A DNA stretch of 64,000 bases from Haliscomenobacter sp040401995 (lineage in GTDB: Bacteria; Bacteroidota; Bacteroidia; Chitinophagales; Saprospiraceae): contig JBBANM010000016.1 in assembly GCA_040401995.1 (NCBI GenBank), positions 23,077-87,076 on the forward strand. Direction: 5' to 3'. The notes beneath the pieces were generated by a model. It saw only the letters and a program-made list of their open reading frames with translations, was not told the DNA's origin and did not search any database. Below, piece after piece: positions 62,635 to 64,000 of this stretch. Within the stretch, counting starts at the first letter, position 1, and every line of letters begins with the position of its first letter. Position numbers and translations under genes: made by a program.

Positions 62635-63873
62635 ATGATCAATCTTGTAAGTACTTTTTCCGAATTCAAAGAAGGAAAAAACATTGACCGCCCTACTATG
62701 GTAAGGGTACTGGAAGATGTGTTTCGGACCCTCATTCGTAAAAAGTTTGGTTCAGACGAAAACTTTGACGTCATCGTAAATACCCAGAAAGGGGACTTGG
62801 AATTATGGCGGGTACGTCAAATTGTATCCGACGGTGAAGTAACCGATGACCGCAGTCAGATTTCTGTTTCTGAAGCTCAATCCATTGACGAAGATTACGA
62901 AGTAGGAGAAGAGTGCTATGAACAACTTCAGTTAGAAGATTTTGGCCGCCGTGCCATCATGGCTGCCCGCCAAACCTTGATCTCGCGGATCATGGAATTG
63001 GAGAAAGACGATGTATACAAAAAATACATGGAACGCGTTGGCGAGGTAGTTGCTGGCGAAGTACATCAAGTGCTGAAAAAAGAATTGCTGGTGTTGGATG
63101 ACGCTACCAATAACGAATTGGTAATGCCACGCTTAGAAATGATCAAAGGTGATTTTTTCCGCAAAGGCGATATGGTTCGGGGTGTGATCAAGCGTGTAGA
63201 AATGCGCAACAATACCCCCGTGGTGATTGTTTCTCGTACAGATAATATGTTTTTGGAAAAATTGTTGGAAGCGGAAGTTCCCGAAATTGAAGACGGGCTG
63301 ATTTCCATCAAGAAAATCGTCCGCCTACCAGGCGAACGCGCCAAAGTGGCGGTAGAATCTTACGACGATCGAATTGACCCCGTAGGCGCTTGCGTGGGGA
63401 TGAAGGGTTCGCGTATCCACGGTATCGTTCGCGAGTTACACAATGAAAACATCGACATCGTCAATTATACCAACAACGCCAGCTTGTTTATTCAGCGCGC
63501 GTTGACACCGGCTAAAGTCACCAGCATCGATCTGAATACCGATAAGCTTCACGCTAAAGTATACCTCGATCCCGATCAAGTATCTTTAGCCATTGGAAAA
63601 GGTGGTACCAATATCAAATTGGCCAGCCAGTTGACGGGGTTTGAGATCGACGTATTCCGCAATACTGAAGAATATGAAATCGATGATGTTGACTTGGAAG
63701 AATTTTCTGACGAAATTGAAGACTGGATCATCGAGGCTCTTAAAGGCATCGGTTGCGATACCGCCCGTAGTGTTCTTAACTTGAGCAAGGAAGAACTCTT
63801 ACGCCGCACCGATTTAGAAGAGGAAACAGTTGAAGATGTCCTCAGTATTTTGAAATCAGAATTTGAAGAATAA
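62635..63873 (+). CDS. nusA: Transcription termination/antitermination factor NusA
   Basis: A 412-residue protein: RNA-polymerase-binding N-terminal domain (about 1-125), S1 domain (about 128-195; VGEVVAGEVHQVLKKELLVL), two KH domains (about 230-340; IDPVGACVGMKGSRIHGIVR and LAIGKGGTNIKLASQLTGFE) and a C-terminal helix-hairpin-helix-like segment (IGCDTARSVLNLSKEELLRR). It pauses and guides RNA polymerase. It lacks the long acidic repeats of E. coli NusA, as usual in Bacteroidota. infB would be expected beyond the window, although a repeat begins at 63948. Confidence 0.97.
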   Translation: MINLVSTFSEFKEGKNIDRPTMVRVLEDVFRTLIRKKFGSDENFDVIVNTQKGDLELWRVRQIVSDGEVTDDRSQISVSEAQSIDEDYEVGEECYEQLQLEDFGRRAIMAARQTLISRIMELEKDDVYKKYMERVGEVVAGEVHQVLKKELLVLDDATNNELVMPRLEMIKGDFFRKGDMVRGVIKRVEMRNNTPVVIVSRTDNMFLEKLLEAEVPEIEDGLISIKKIVRLPGERAKVAVESYDDRIDPVGACVGMKGSRIHGIVRELHNENIDIVNYTNNASLFIQRALTPAKVTSIDLNTDKLHAKVYLDPDQVSLAIGKGGTNIKLASQLTGFEIDVFRNTEEYEIDDVDLEEFSDEIEDWIIEALKGIGCDTARSVLNLSKEELLRRTDLEEETVEDVLSILKSEFEE

Positions 63874-63947
63874 CTTGCAGTAGTTATTGCAATTGCAACT
63901 TTTGAGTTTGGGGGCTTTTTAGCGTTTTTTACCAAAAAAATCCCCTA

Positions 63948-64000
63948 AGAGTGTGTTTGGATTTTTTATTCGCGCTACAAATGGCCAAAATTCACCCCAA
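63948..64000. repeat. Palindromic dispersed repeat (AGAGTRTGTTTGGA family), copy 3 (cut by window edge)
   Basis: Starts AGAGTGTGTTTGGATTTTTT and continues TATTCGCGCTACAAATGG like copies 1 and 2. It is 74 bp after nusA, so it lies between nusA and whatever follows. Confidence 0.88.

Noticed and set aside
1..64000. tRNA, rRNA or prophage genes
   Set aside because: I saw no tRNA cloverleaf, rRNA stretch, integrase or phage structural gene in the window. Faint tRNA-like folds are palindromic repeats.

Overview
The window is chromosomal DNA of a Bacteroidota bacterium. Two secreted proteins carry type IX secretion (T9SS) C-terminal sorting domains, candidate promoters fit the TAnnTTTG type, small RRM RNA-binding proteins are present, menaquinone is made by the futalosine route (mqnC), and intergenic palindromes are abundant. 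The overall character fits the Saprospiraceae (Haliscomenobacter/Lewinella relatives). That placement is inference; no rRNA or tRNA gene was seen.

Layout. 1-4.3 kb: leftward RND efflux operon (TetR regulator, TolC, adaptor, start of the RND pump). 4.7-6.3 kb: a T9SS-exported protein. 6.5-15.5 kb is the most striking region. A rightward set encodes an EAD-iSTAND-like protein, a MoxR AAA+ ATPase and a 1389-residue membrane protein with a degenerate vWA-like domain and a C-terminal FGE/C-type-lectin domain. It converges on a leftward diversity-generating retroelement (DGR): template repeat, HRDC protein, Avd and reverse transcriptase. The 122-bp template repeat (15350-15471) and the variable repeat at the end of the membrane protein gene (13017-13138) differ at 20 positions, and every one is an adenine in the template. 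This looks like a MoxR-vWA conflict system whose periplasmic recognition surface is hypermutated.

15.7-16.3 kb: a DUF433/DUF5615 toxin-antitoxin pair broken by a 159-bp MITE-like element. 16.4-24.5 kb: molybdenum cofactor genes (moaC, moeA, moaA) around an FdhF/YdeP-type molybdoenzyme and a secreted esterase, separated by minisatellites and palindromes. 24.8-27.2 kb: an unknown two-gene unit and queA. 27.2-36.1 kb: AraC regulator, GH140/DUF4038 glycosidase, TIM-barrel enzyme, ApnO-like oxidoisomerase, Gfo/Idh dehydrogenase and a complete sugar ABC importer. I infer release, uptake and catabolism of D-apiose or a similar sugar.

36.1-40 kb: a DUF5916 outer-membrane protein and two tandemly duplicated RRM genes, with a fragment of the DUF5916 gene caught between them. 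40.2-44.3 kb: a secreted protein, M28 peptidase and Rpn-like nuclease. 44.3-47.3 kb: cysC-cysD-cysN sulfate activation. 47.9-54.2 kb: metH, a T9SS protein and small enzymes. 54.2-58.1 kb: an rluB-type gene, dnaB with a 145-residue mini-intein, and a secreted coiled-coil protein. 58.3-64 kb: an ABC exporter, mqnC and rimP-nusA with a leader hairpin. At least five families of palindromic repeats are scattered through the window, several ending exactly at stop codons.
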